From positions 310,001 to 374,000 of the forward strand of contig JAFAYI010000031.1 of the NCBI GenBank assembly GCA_019240475.1: a DNA stretch of 64,000 bases. The letters run 5' to 3'. The stretch is from Acidobacteriaceae bacterium (GTDB taxonomy: Bacteria > Acidobacteriota > Terriglobia > Bryobacterales > Bryobacteraceae). The notes under the pieces were generated by a model that saw nothing but the letters and a program-made list of their open reading frames with translations, did not search any database and was not told the DNA's origin. The position numbers were made by a program, and so were the translations under genes. Below are positions 9,507 through 16,248 of this stretch, piece by piece (positions within the stretch are counted from its first letter, which is position 1; the number at the start of each line of letters is the position of its first letter).

Positions 9507-10710
9507 CGCCGCCCGCTTGCTGGATCGATTCGCGCACGCGCGCAGCCGCCGCCCTGTAGCTTGGGTTCGAGAGCACCTCGCCAAGCTCGTAGCGCAGGCG
9601 ATCGGCTTTGAGCTTTGCAAACGGCACAACGCGTCCCGCCCCGCACCAAGCTACTCTTCCGGCAATGGCGGGCTGCTCGTAGGTGATCGGCACGGTGACC
9701 ATTGGCACGCCGCAGCTCAAGGAATCGAGTACGGTGTTCAATCCCGCGTGAGTCAGCGTGAGACCGGCGCGCTCTAGCAGCTCGAGTTGCGGCGCGTAGG
9801 GGACCACTACAGGATTTCCGGGCAACGCCGCGGCCTCCTGGTCGGTCAATCCGCCGCCATGCGTCAACACAAGCTGCGCATCGATTCCGATGCACGCTTC
9901 GGCGAAGGAGCGAAACGTCGCCTCGCGAGCATTTTGCAGCGTTCCGAGCGACGCATATATAAGAGGCCGTCCATCGAGTTTTTCCCAGGGGAAGGGAATT
10001 GGCGCTAGCGGCGGCCGCCGCAGCGGTCCTACATAATGGAACGGTTTCGGCAGCTCGCGTCGCGGGTAATCGAAGGCGGGCGGCTGCTGGCTGATCTCGG
10101 CAAGCGCCGAAAACGTCTCGCGGGGAGATGCGATGGGACGCAGCGCCCACTGCTTGCGAAAGCGGTTGATCACCGCCGGGATTCCGCGGAGCATTCGGTC
10201 GGAGATGGCATAGCCCAACCTGTTTCGGGCGCGGGCGAAAAGAGTGTCGCTGTAGGGCCAATCGGTGAAAGGCGGCGGGATGGAAGCCTCGCGGTCGAGC
10301 GCCATGGCGGCGCAGATGGTGACGAACCGCAGTCCTAGGCGCGCGGCAATGCTCGATCCCTCGAGTTCGGTCTGATCCACGAGAAGGAATTCGACGCCGG
10401 CTGCCCGCATCGCTTGGGGCGCGTCGCGCGAGAACATTTCAGTGGTTTTGCGATAGGCGTCGATGGTGAAGCGGAGCGCCGCCAAGCCGTTCAGGCGAGT
10501 GAGCTGGGAGAGAACGCCGGGCAGAGTGCCGGCGGGGTGATCGCTTGCGCCGATGGAGACGAATTCGAGGCCCTCGCGCCGGGCGCGCTGCTCGACATCG
10601 GGCATGTGAAAGAGCGTGACGCGGTGGCCGCGAGCGATCAACTCGCGGCCGAGCGCTCCAAAAGGATGAATGTGCCCGGGCACGGGCGGGCTGATGATGC
10701 CGAAATGCAT
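9466..10710 (-). CDS. Glycosyltransferase family 1 (UGT/MGT, CrtX-like)
   Basis: A 414-residue two-domain GT-B enzyme. The N-terminal acceptor domain starts with the typical MHFGIISPPVPGHIHP block. The C-terminal nucleotide-sugar domain has IYASLGTLQN, VVPYAPQLELLERAGLTLTHAGLNTVLDS-type signature residues and GVPMVTVPITYEQP, the plant/bacterial UGT signature. Such enzymes place a sugar on small hydrophobic acceptors such as carotenoids, macrolides or lipids; zeaxanthin glucosyltransferases (CrtX) look similar. It lies 7 bases downstream of the desaturase gene, so the pair should be one transcript and may make a glycosylated lipid or terpenoid. The acceptor is unknown. Confidence 0.85.
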   Translation of the reverse strand: MHFGIISPPVPGHIHPFGALGRELIARGHRVTLFHMPDVEQRARREGLEFVSIGASDHPAGTLPGVLSQLTRLNGLAALRFTIDAYRKTTEMFSRDAPQAMRAAGVEFLLVDQTELEGSSIAARLGLRFVTICAAMALDREASIPPPFTDWPYSDTLFARARNRLGYAISDRMLRGIPAVINRFRKQWALRPIASPRETFSALAEISQQPPAFDYPRRELPKPFHYVGPLRRPPLAPIPFPWEKLDGRPLIYASLGTLQNAREATFRSFAEACIGIDAQLVLTHGGGLTDQEAAALPGNPVVVPYAPQLELLERAGLTLTHAGLNTVLDSLSCGVPMVTVPITYEQPAIAGRVAWCGAGRVVPFAKLKADRLRYELGEVLSNPSYRAAAARVRESIQQAGGVRRAADLIESFLP

Positions 10711-10717
10711 CGGCCGA

Positions 10718-11869
10718 TTATGCGGTCAATTTCGCGGCGCGCAGACCTTTTCTATAAAGAGCGGCCAACGAGTAGCGCAGGCTAGGGCTGCTCATGCGGC
10801 AATAGTCCCCGGCGGCCGCGCAAGCGTTGGTCAAGCGGCGATAGGCTTCCGCCAGATTGTGATATGGAATGCCGGGGAAGTAGTGATGCAGCGCGTGATA
10901 GCGAAGGCCGACAGGCGCCCACAACTCCGTCCACCAGGCGCCGGGCGTGTCGATGGAATCGACCAATTGCCCCAGACGGTCGAGCGGCTCGCCCGCACTT
11001 TCATAGGCATGCGCGCCGAGCGTGCGCAGCGTATTGATGAAGCTGGCGAGCCCTGTGACGAAAAACCAAATGACGAAGAGACGCCAGGGCAGCACGTGAT
11101 TGAGCGCCAAGCCGGCTACAGCCGCCCAGGCCAGGAAGATGATGGCGCTTTGCACTCGCACCTTGCGGACCAGTTCCTCGGTTGCCTCGCGCCGGTACTT
11201 GACGTTCATGGTCAGCGAGGAGAGATGAGTGACAAGCCAGTTCCCGAGGCGCGGAAAAACGAACCCAATCGGCGTGAGCAACAAGAAGCGGACCAGCAGC
11301 ACGACGGGTATGAAGAAGCCTTCGAGCGCGAAGACGACGGTCCTCTTATGGTCGCGAGCAAACGGCATGTATTCAGGGTCTTGATCGGTCCCGTAAGTGC
11401 TCAGCTTGTGATGGCTTTGATGAACGCCGACATAAACGAGAGAGGGCATGAGCAAGGGGAAACCGGCCAGGAAATTCCAGGCGGTCTCAAAACCGGGCAA
11501 GCTGCGCTGCGCTTGATGCGTGATCTCGTGAAGGAAACATAATGCCCGATAGAGCGCCAGCGAGGCTATAAGCGCGCAGGCGAGCATCGCCGGCGAGAGC
11601 GGCCGAAGAGCAGCGGCTGCCGCAAAGGCTGCCCAGCCGACGAAGCTGGTAGCGAGGAAGTCCGTCCAGAAGACCACGGGCTTGGGCCGGTGTAGATCGC
11701 GGACGAGATCGCGGAGCAGCGCATCGTCCAGTTGAAACGACGGGTCTTCCCGCAGATGAAGCCGGGCGCCGGCCGGGGACAGGTCTCCAGACGGAGATGT
11801 TTCCAGAAGAGCGGGTTCGTTCAAGGGTGGGCTTGAACTTATTAGACCATTAGCCCGGCGAATGGTCAA
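10718..11869 (-). CDS. Membrane fatty-acid desaturase / hydroxylase-type di-iron enzyme
   Basis: The three histidine boxes that bind the di-iron centre are present: HEITHQ, HQSHH and RYHALHHYFPGIPYHN. They lie among four or more hydrophobic segments, giving the integral-membrane desaturase fold. Length (383 residues) fits the family. The frame opens with TTG at 11869, and the first ~40 residues are low-complexity, so the true start may lie further in. The substrate may be a fatty acyl chain or another long hydrophobic molecule. Its partner is the glycosyltransferase directly downstream. Confidence 0.85.
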   Translation of the reverse strand: MTIRRANGLISSSPPLNEPALLETSPSGDLSPAGARLHLREDPSFQLDDALLRDLVRDLHRPKPVVFWTDFLATSFVGWAAFAAAAALRPLSPAMLACALIASLALYRALCFLHEITHQAQRSLPGFETAWNFLAGFPLLMPSLVYVGVHQSHHKLSTYGTDQDPEYMPFARDHKRTVVFALEGFFIPVVLLVRFLLLTPIGFVFPRLGNWLVTHLSSLTMNVKYRREATEELVRKVRVQSAIIFLAWAAVAGLALNHVLPWRLFVIWFFVTGLASFINTLRTLGAHAYESAGEPLDRLGQLVDSIDTPGAWWTELWAPVGLRYHALHHYFPGIPYHNLAEAYRRLTNACAAAGDYCRMSSPSLRYSLAALYRKGLRAAKLTA

Positions 11870-11929
11870 TTGGCCCCGCCCTGAAGGGGAGGGCTAGGAA
11901 ATTTTTACCCAGAAATTTTACCTGGTGTT

Positions 11930-12361
11930 CTAGGCTCGAAGAGGGAGAAGGCAGCGGAGGGCGGCACCCAGCTTCGGAATGGAGAACCGGCGGGGCATGG
12001 AGTCTTCTAAGTCTTGCAGAATCTTAGCTTCCTGCTCCTCTGTGATGAAATCATCGACTAGAAGAACGCTGGGATCGGGTTTCATTCGGGTTGCCTTTTG
12101 TTCGCCCAGGGTGAGGTTCAAGATGAAATTTTTTCCATCTTCCTGGCATGACTTAACAATTCCAATTCCTGTATAATCTTTTCCTATAAGCGTTACTTTG
12201 GTTTTCTCACTCACTTTGACGCTACTCCTTATGAGAGTTTCCGATAAGTGAATTTCAAGGATTTGGACGAACTCCTGATACCACTGGGAGTCGGGAGCTT
12301 CTGACCAGCAGAGCAGGGCTTTCCCTGGATCTGCACCCAGACTAGTGCGGTCTGACGACAT
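11930..12361 (-). CDS. Hypothetical protein, possibly PilZ-like
   Basis: A 143-residue soluble protein. The stretch around residues 45-80 (KTKVTLIGKDYTGIGIVKSC followed by GKNFILNLTLGE) resembles the beta-strands of degenerate PilZ-like domains in Acidobacteria. The N-terminal RxxxR and DxSxxG c-di-GMP-binding motifs are not evident, so nucleotide binding should not be assumed. The C terminus is short and helical. It is divergent from the acyltransferase gene across a rather AT-rich spacer. The assignment is tentative. Confidence 0.5.
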   Translation of the reverse strand: MSSDRTSLGADPGKALLCWSEAPDSQWYQEFVQILEIHLSETLIRSSVKVSEKTKVTLIGKDYTGIGIVKSCQEDGKNFILNLTLGEQKATRMKPDPSVLLVDDFITEEQEAKILQDLEDSMPRRFSIPKLGAALRCLLPLRA

Positions 12362-12618
12362 AAGGATCGAAGCCTTGGGAACTCCGAGGGGATGGTTCTA
12401 TATTGCGGACAACGGTTTAGAAAGATCAATAGTCCGAAGGATAAATTTTGTTGGCGCTCAGCCGCGCCACACTGTACACTGATGAAAAACAATTCATGTG
12501 TCGATAAGAAAAACGTATGCCCGGAGGACACTTCCCTAGTGGAAGCTTTAATCCGAGAGACGGATCTGATTGGGACCTTGTAGAAACAACCAAACCCTGG
12601 AGACACCGACGCCTACTC

Positions 12619-13425
12619 ATGCAACCGAATTACCGATTTCAGTTACTCGCTCCTCCTGACACCCCCAGCGGCGGCGCTTTTGGCCGGCCGAATATTAACA
12701 AGCAACTGTATGACCATTACTTGAGTTCGATTCAAAAGCTGCGCGGCCGTATTTATCTGAAGGATGGCGCGATCCGGGAATCGGAGCTGGACGACGAGGG
12801 CCGGTTTTTTATACCTGGTGACAAGCGGAGTTGGCATTTTCTGCTAGTCGACTCTTCGCAGAGCGTGATTGGCGGAGCGCGATATCTGGTGCACTCGCGG
12901 AACGCGACGTTCGACCAGCTTCGGGTACGGCATTCGGCGCTGGCAAATAACCCGAACTGGGCGCCCAAAGTACGGGCGGCGGTGGAACAAGACTTGCAGA
13001 CGGCGCGACTGAACAAATTCTCTTACGTGGAAATCGGCGGGTGGGCGCTTTCCGAGGAATGGCGCGGCACGCGGGCGGCGCTGGAGATTCTGGTGGCCTC
13101 TTATGCGCTGGCGCACCTGTGGGGCGGTTGCCTGGGGGCTTGCGCGGCTACGGCCCGGCATGGGTCTTCGTCGATTCTGCGGCGCATCGGGGGGTCGAGC
13201 TTTGAGGTAGGAGGGGAAGTACTGCCGCCCTACGAAGATCCGCAGTATGGCTGCCAGATGGAGCTGTTGCGGTTCGACTGCCGCACTCCCTCGCCGCGGT
13301 TCACTCCTTTGATCGCGCAGTTACGGAGCAAGCTGGCGGGGCTGCCGATTCTGCGGCCGGCGCACAAGACTGCCTGGGATGCGGCGCCCGCCTGGTCGAC
13401 GAGTCCGGTCTATCAGATGGCCTAA
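12619..13425 (+). CDS. GNAT-fold N-acyltransferase resembling N-acyl amino acid / acyl-homoserine lactone synthases
   Basis: The core has SWHFLLVDSSQSVIGGARYL, EIGGWALSEEWRGTRAALE and a C-terminal strand-helix ending in CQMELLRFD. This matches the layout of GNAT proteins of the autoinducer-synthase/FeeM-like type, which load a fatty acyl group from acyl-ACP onto an amino acid or amine. Here the 'RG' of the acyl-phosphopantetheine-binding turn is present (EWRGTR). ATG at 12619 begins the protein just before its first conserved part; an in-frame ATG at 12517 would add 34 poorly conserved residues. The VAO-type oxidase gene starts 17 bases after its stop, so the two probably form one operon. Substrate and product are not known. 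Confidence 0.55.
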   Translation: MQPNYRFQLLAPPDTPSGGAFGRPNINKQLYDHYLSSIQKLRGRIYLKDGAIRESELDDEGRFFIPGDKRSWHFLLVDSSQSVIGGARYLVHSRNATFDQLRVRHSALANNPNWAPKVRAAVEQDLQTARLNKFSYVEIGGWALSEEWRGTRAALEILVASYALAHLWGGCLGACAATARHGSSSILRRIGGSSFEVGGEVLPPYEDPQYGCQMELLRFDCRTPSPRFTPLIAQLRSKLAGLPILRPAHKTAWDAAPAWSTSPVYQMA

Positions 13426-13442
13426 TACCATTCGCCTCAACG

Positions 13443-15086
13443 GTGTCTTCTAGAAGTCTCGAAGTCGCGCTGGAGCAATGGAGCCGAGTTCTCGGCTCGG
13501 AATATGTATCCCGCGCTCCCCAAGCTCTGCGGGAAGCCGAGACCGCGACGTTCGCCACCACCCAACGCATACCGGCTGTTCTGCGGCCCTACGACCGCGC
13601 GCAGGTGCAGGAATGTCTCCGGATCGCTAACCATTCGGGTATCTCGCTTTATCCGATCAGTAGCGGCAAGAACTGGGGCTATGGCTCGCGGGTGCCGCCG
13701 GCGGATAGGTGCGTGCTGCTGGATCTGAGCCGGCTGACGCGGATTCTCGATTTCAGCGAAGAGCTGGCCTACGTGACGGTGGAACCAGGCGTAACGCAGC
13801 GGCAGTTGTATGGATATCTACGGCAGCGCGGCTCGCGGCTATGGATGGACGCAAGCGGCTCAAGCCCGGATTGCAGCCTGATCGGGAACGCCATGGAGCG
13901 CGGCTTTGGCCACACGCCTTACGGCGATCACTTCGCGCACGCATGCGGGCTGGAGGTGGTATTACCCACAGGCGAAACGATTGAGACCGGGGCGGCGCGC
14001 TTTGCAGGGTCGTTGACGGCAGCGGTGAACCGCTGGGGCGTCGGGCCGAGCCTAGACGGATTGTTTTCCCAATCGAACCTGGGCGTCGTCACGCGAATGA
14101 CGGTGTGGCTAATGCCGGAGCCCGAGTGCTTCGAAGCGTTCTTCTTTCGTGGCGAAGATCCGGCCGGGCTGCCGGCTTTGATCGATCGCATTCGCGACCT
14201 GCGCCTGGCGGACGTTCTGCGCAGCTCGATTCACATCGCCAACGACTATAAGGTCTTGAACGGGCTTCAGCAGTACCCGTGGGAGGCGACTGGCGGGCGC
14301 ACCCCCCTAACGCCAGATGCGATGCGCCGATTGCGAAAGCGCCTGACGTTCGGGTGCTGGAACGCATCCGGGGGCCTATACGGAACGCGGCGGCAAGTGG
14401 CGGAGGCCAAGCGCTTGTTGCAACAGGCGCTGCGGAGGCAAGCGGGCGCGCTGAAATTCCTGAGCCAGAAAAAGCTTCAACTCGCGCGACGATTCGCGAA
14501 GCCCTTTAGCCTGGTGACGCGCTGGGACGTGACGCGCACCATTGAAATCGTAGAACCGGTCGTAGGGCTGATGCGTGGCGTGCCGACCGCGCAGACGCTC
14601 GCCTCGACCTATTGGCGCAAGCGGATGAAGACGCCGGCGGACCCAAACCCGGATCGCGACGGATGCGGGCTGCTCTGGTATGCGCCGGTCGCGCCCGCGC
14701 GGGGCGGCGAAGTGGCCGCTCTCACCGGGATCGCGACGGAGGTTTTGCTAGGGTCCGGTTTTGAGCCGATGATCTCGTTGACGGTGTTGACGCCGCGGAC
14801 GGTTTATGCTGTGATTTCTATCACATACGACCGCGAGATCGAAGGTGAAGACGAACGCGCCATGGGCACGTATGCAGAACTGAGCGAGCGGTGCCGGAAG
14901 GCCGGGTACTACCCCTATCGACTCGGAATACAGTCCATGGAAGAGTGCGCGAAAGAGGGGACGTACGCGGCTGTTTTGGGGCAGTTGAAGGGAGCGCTAG
15001 ACCCGAACGGGGTGCTTGCGCCCGGCCGGTATGCTCCAGCGCTAAAGGCGGGCGTAGAAACACGAAACCGCAGTTACGCCACTTAG
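13443..15086 (+). CDS. FAD-dependent oxidase/dehydrogenase of the vanillyl-alcohol oxidase / 4-cresol dehydrogenase family
   Basis: GTG start; 547 residues, the usual length. The PCMH-type FAD domain shows SGKNWGYGSRVPP, VEPGVTQRQLY, GNAMERGFGHTPYGDH and DGLFSQSNLGVVTRM, all closely similar to the matching blocks in VAO and the flavoprotein subunit of 4-cresol dehydrogenase. This family oxidises para-substituted phenols at the benzylic carbon. No cytochrome subunit gene follows, which argues for oxidase or another electron acceptor. Its operon partner is the acyltransferase gene, so a phenolic acyl-amide is an attractive but unproven substrate. A stem-loop overlaps the stop codon. Confidence 0.85.
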   Translation: MSSRSLEVALEQWSRVLGSEYVSRAPQALREAETATFATTQRIPAVLRPYDRAQVQECLRIANHSGISLYPISSGKNWGYGSRVPPADRCVLLDLSRLTRILDFSEELAYVTVEPGVTQRQLYGYLRQRGSRLWMDASGSSPDCSLIGNAMERGFGHTPYGDHFAHACGLEVVLPTGETIETGAARFAGSLTAAVNRWGVGPSLDGLFSQSNLGVVTRMTVWLMPEPECFEAFFFRGEDPAGLPALIDRIRDLRLADVLRSSIHIANDYKVLNGLQQYPWEATGGRTPLTPDAMRRLRKRLTFGCWNASGGLYGTRRQVAEAKRLLQQALRRQAGALKFLSQKKLQLARRFAKPFSLVTRWDVTRTIEIVEPVVGLMRGVPTAQTLASTYWRKRMKTPADPNPDRDGCGLLWYAPVAPARGGEVAALTGIATEVLLGSGFEPMISLTVLTPRTVYAVISITYDREIEGEDERAMGTYAELSERCRKAGYYPYRLGIQSMEECAKEGTYAAVLGQLKGALDPNGVLAPGRYAPALKAGVETRNRSYAT

Positions 15087-15100
15087 CGCAACTGCGGTTT
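15065..15100. terminator. Inverted repeat acting as likely bidirectional terminator
   Basis: An 11-base perfect inverted repeat (AAACCGCAGTT / AACTGCGGTTT) with a 14-base loop spans the stop codon of the flavoprotein gene. It lies 22 bases from the stop of the convergent PEP-CTERM gene. The arms end in a short A3/T3 run rather than a long T-tract, so termination is plausible from both sides but not classical. Confidence 0.6.
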
Positions 15101-15122
15101 AGGTATCAGACCGGTTAAAACG

Positions 15123-15791
15123 TTAGGACTTGCGAGCCTTGCGGCGAGAAACAAGACCTACACCGAGCAGTCCGGCGCCCATCAAGAGCATCGAAGCCGG
15201 TTCGGGAGTGGTGGTGGGAACCACGGTCGCGGTGAACGTCGCGGAAAACGGCGTGTCGATCGGAAGATTCGTAAAGAGATCCGCAACCGTCTGTCCATCG
15301 AACGTTGCCGAGAACGTGCCGGTGAAGGTATCAACCTTCGAGCCGGTGTTGGTGTCCCAAACATAGCCGTCCACGTCAAACGAAGCAACCGCGCCGTCTG
15401 CCGTGTCGGTCAGAGTGAAAGGCCCAACGTCGCCCGGGGGGATGTTAGTCGCCCAGAGCTGCAGGTTAGACCCGCCGGTATCGAACGTCATAAAGGCGCT
15501 CGGAAGCGTAACCGGTCCAGGGGGCTCGTTTAAGCTCTGGATGGTTCCAAATTCACCGGTAGTCACGCCAGCGCTAGAAAACACGCCCGCGTTGACAAGT
15601 GAAACTTCAAAGGTCCCGTATCCAGGAGCCGGTGTATAGGGGGCACCGTTTGGATACTGCCCGAAATCGATGTAGTTTGAGCCAACCTGTGCGTCACCGT
15701 TAATGCCGAGTTGAATCGTGCTTGCCGAACTCGGTAACGCAACACAGGCTGCAATTGCGAGGCTCAATAAAAATGAAGCGCCAAATCGCAC
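15123..15791 (-). CDS. PEP-CTERM sorting-domain protein, secreted
   Basis: GTG start behind a strong AAAGGAGGAGG ribosome site. The 222-residue product has an N-terminal signal peptide (residues 1-24) and a C terminus with the full PEP-CTERM signal: PEPAS, a hydrophobic stretch MLLMGAGLLGVGLV and a basic tail SRRKARKS. The middle is Thr/Gly/Asn-rich beta-sandwich-like sequence without a known domain. In PEP-CTERM systems an exosortase cleaves this tail and hands the protein to the surface or extracellular matrix. No exosortase gene lies in the window. The long leader upstream contains the structured segment listed separately. Confidence 0.88.
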   Translation of the reverse strand: MRFGASFLLSLAIAACVALPSSASTIQLGINGDAQVGSNYIDFGQYPNGAPYTPAPGYGTFEVSLVNAGVFSSAGVTTGEFGTIQSLNEPPGPVTLPSAFMTFDTGGSNLQLWATNIPPGDVGPFTLTDTADGAVASFDVDGYVWDTNTGSKVDTFTGTFSATFDGQTVADLFTNLPIDTPFSATFTATVVPTTTPEPASMLLMGAGLLGVGLVSRRKARKS

Positions 15792-16248
15792 TTGTATTCC
15801 TCCTCCTTTTTCTTATCATCAATCAGCCCAGGAGTAAACCCGGAGCAGTACCACCTATGCTGGGCTACGTCGTATGCCAGACTACGTCTGAGCACGGAAG
15901 CGAAGCCTGTCAGAGCGGACTACCGGCTTATAGACATCCGCGTCCCCCCAAAACATATCGAGGAAAGTTCGCGAGCCTGGAGTGCATCAGTACTAAAACC
16001 CATGGTCTATTCCGCCGAATCGACCCAGGGCCGATCTACCCCCTCTTGACCGTTCCTAGCTATATTGGGTTACATCTAAATTCTTCCTTGCGGGCGCCCT
16101 AAAGATGAGAATCGGACGGTGGCGTCGCGAAACGTTAGGTGTTTGCGGTTAAGTTAAGCGCTTTGCCGCTTGCAAAGGGCAGCATTTTGCAGCACAATGA
16201 CTTCGAAAGTGTGGGTAATAGTACTTAGGTAGAGAGACGAGGTTAGTT
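15792..16248. other. Long divergent intergenic region with nested inverted repeats
   Basis: This 457-base spacer separates the divergent PEP-CTERM and propeller-fusion genes. It holds a 7-base stem (15825-15831 with 15860-15866) and a CAGAC-TAC-GTCTG hairpin (15878-15890). Two interleaved 5-base stems, 15903-15907 with 15925-15929 and 15915-15919 with 15937-15941, have the order of an H-type pseudoknot. The pairings work on either strand, so orientation is undecided. No known riboswitch consensus was recognised. The leaders of both flanking genes must also lie here. Confidence 0.35.

Noticed and set aside
15960..15967. GAGGAAAG, reminiscent of the conserved start of RNase P RNA
   Set aside because: The other conserved regions of RNase P RNA do not follow at the right distances; chance match.
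15780..16100. Possible c-di-GMP riboswitch (GEMM) upstream of the PEP-CTERM gene
   Set aside because: Neither the conserved core nor the tetraloop-receptor pattern could be found on either strand; kept only as an unassigned structured segment.
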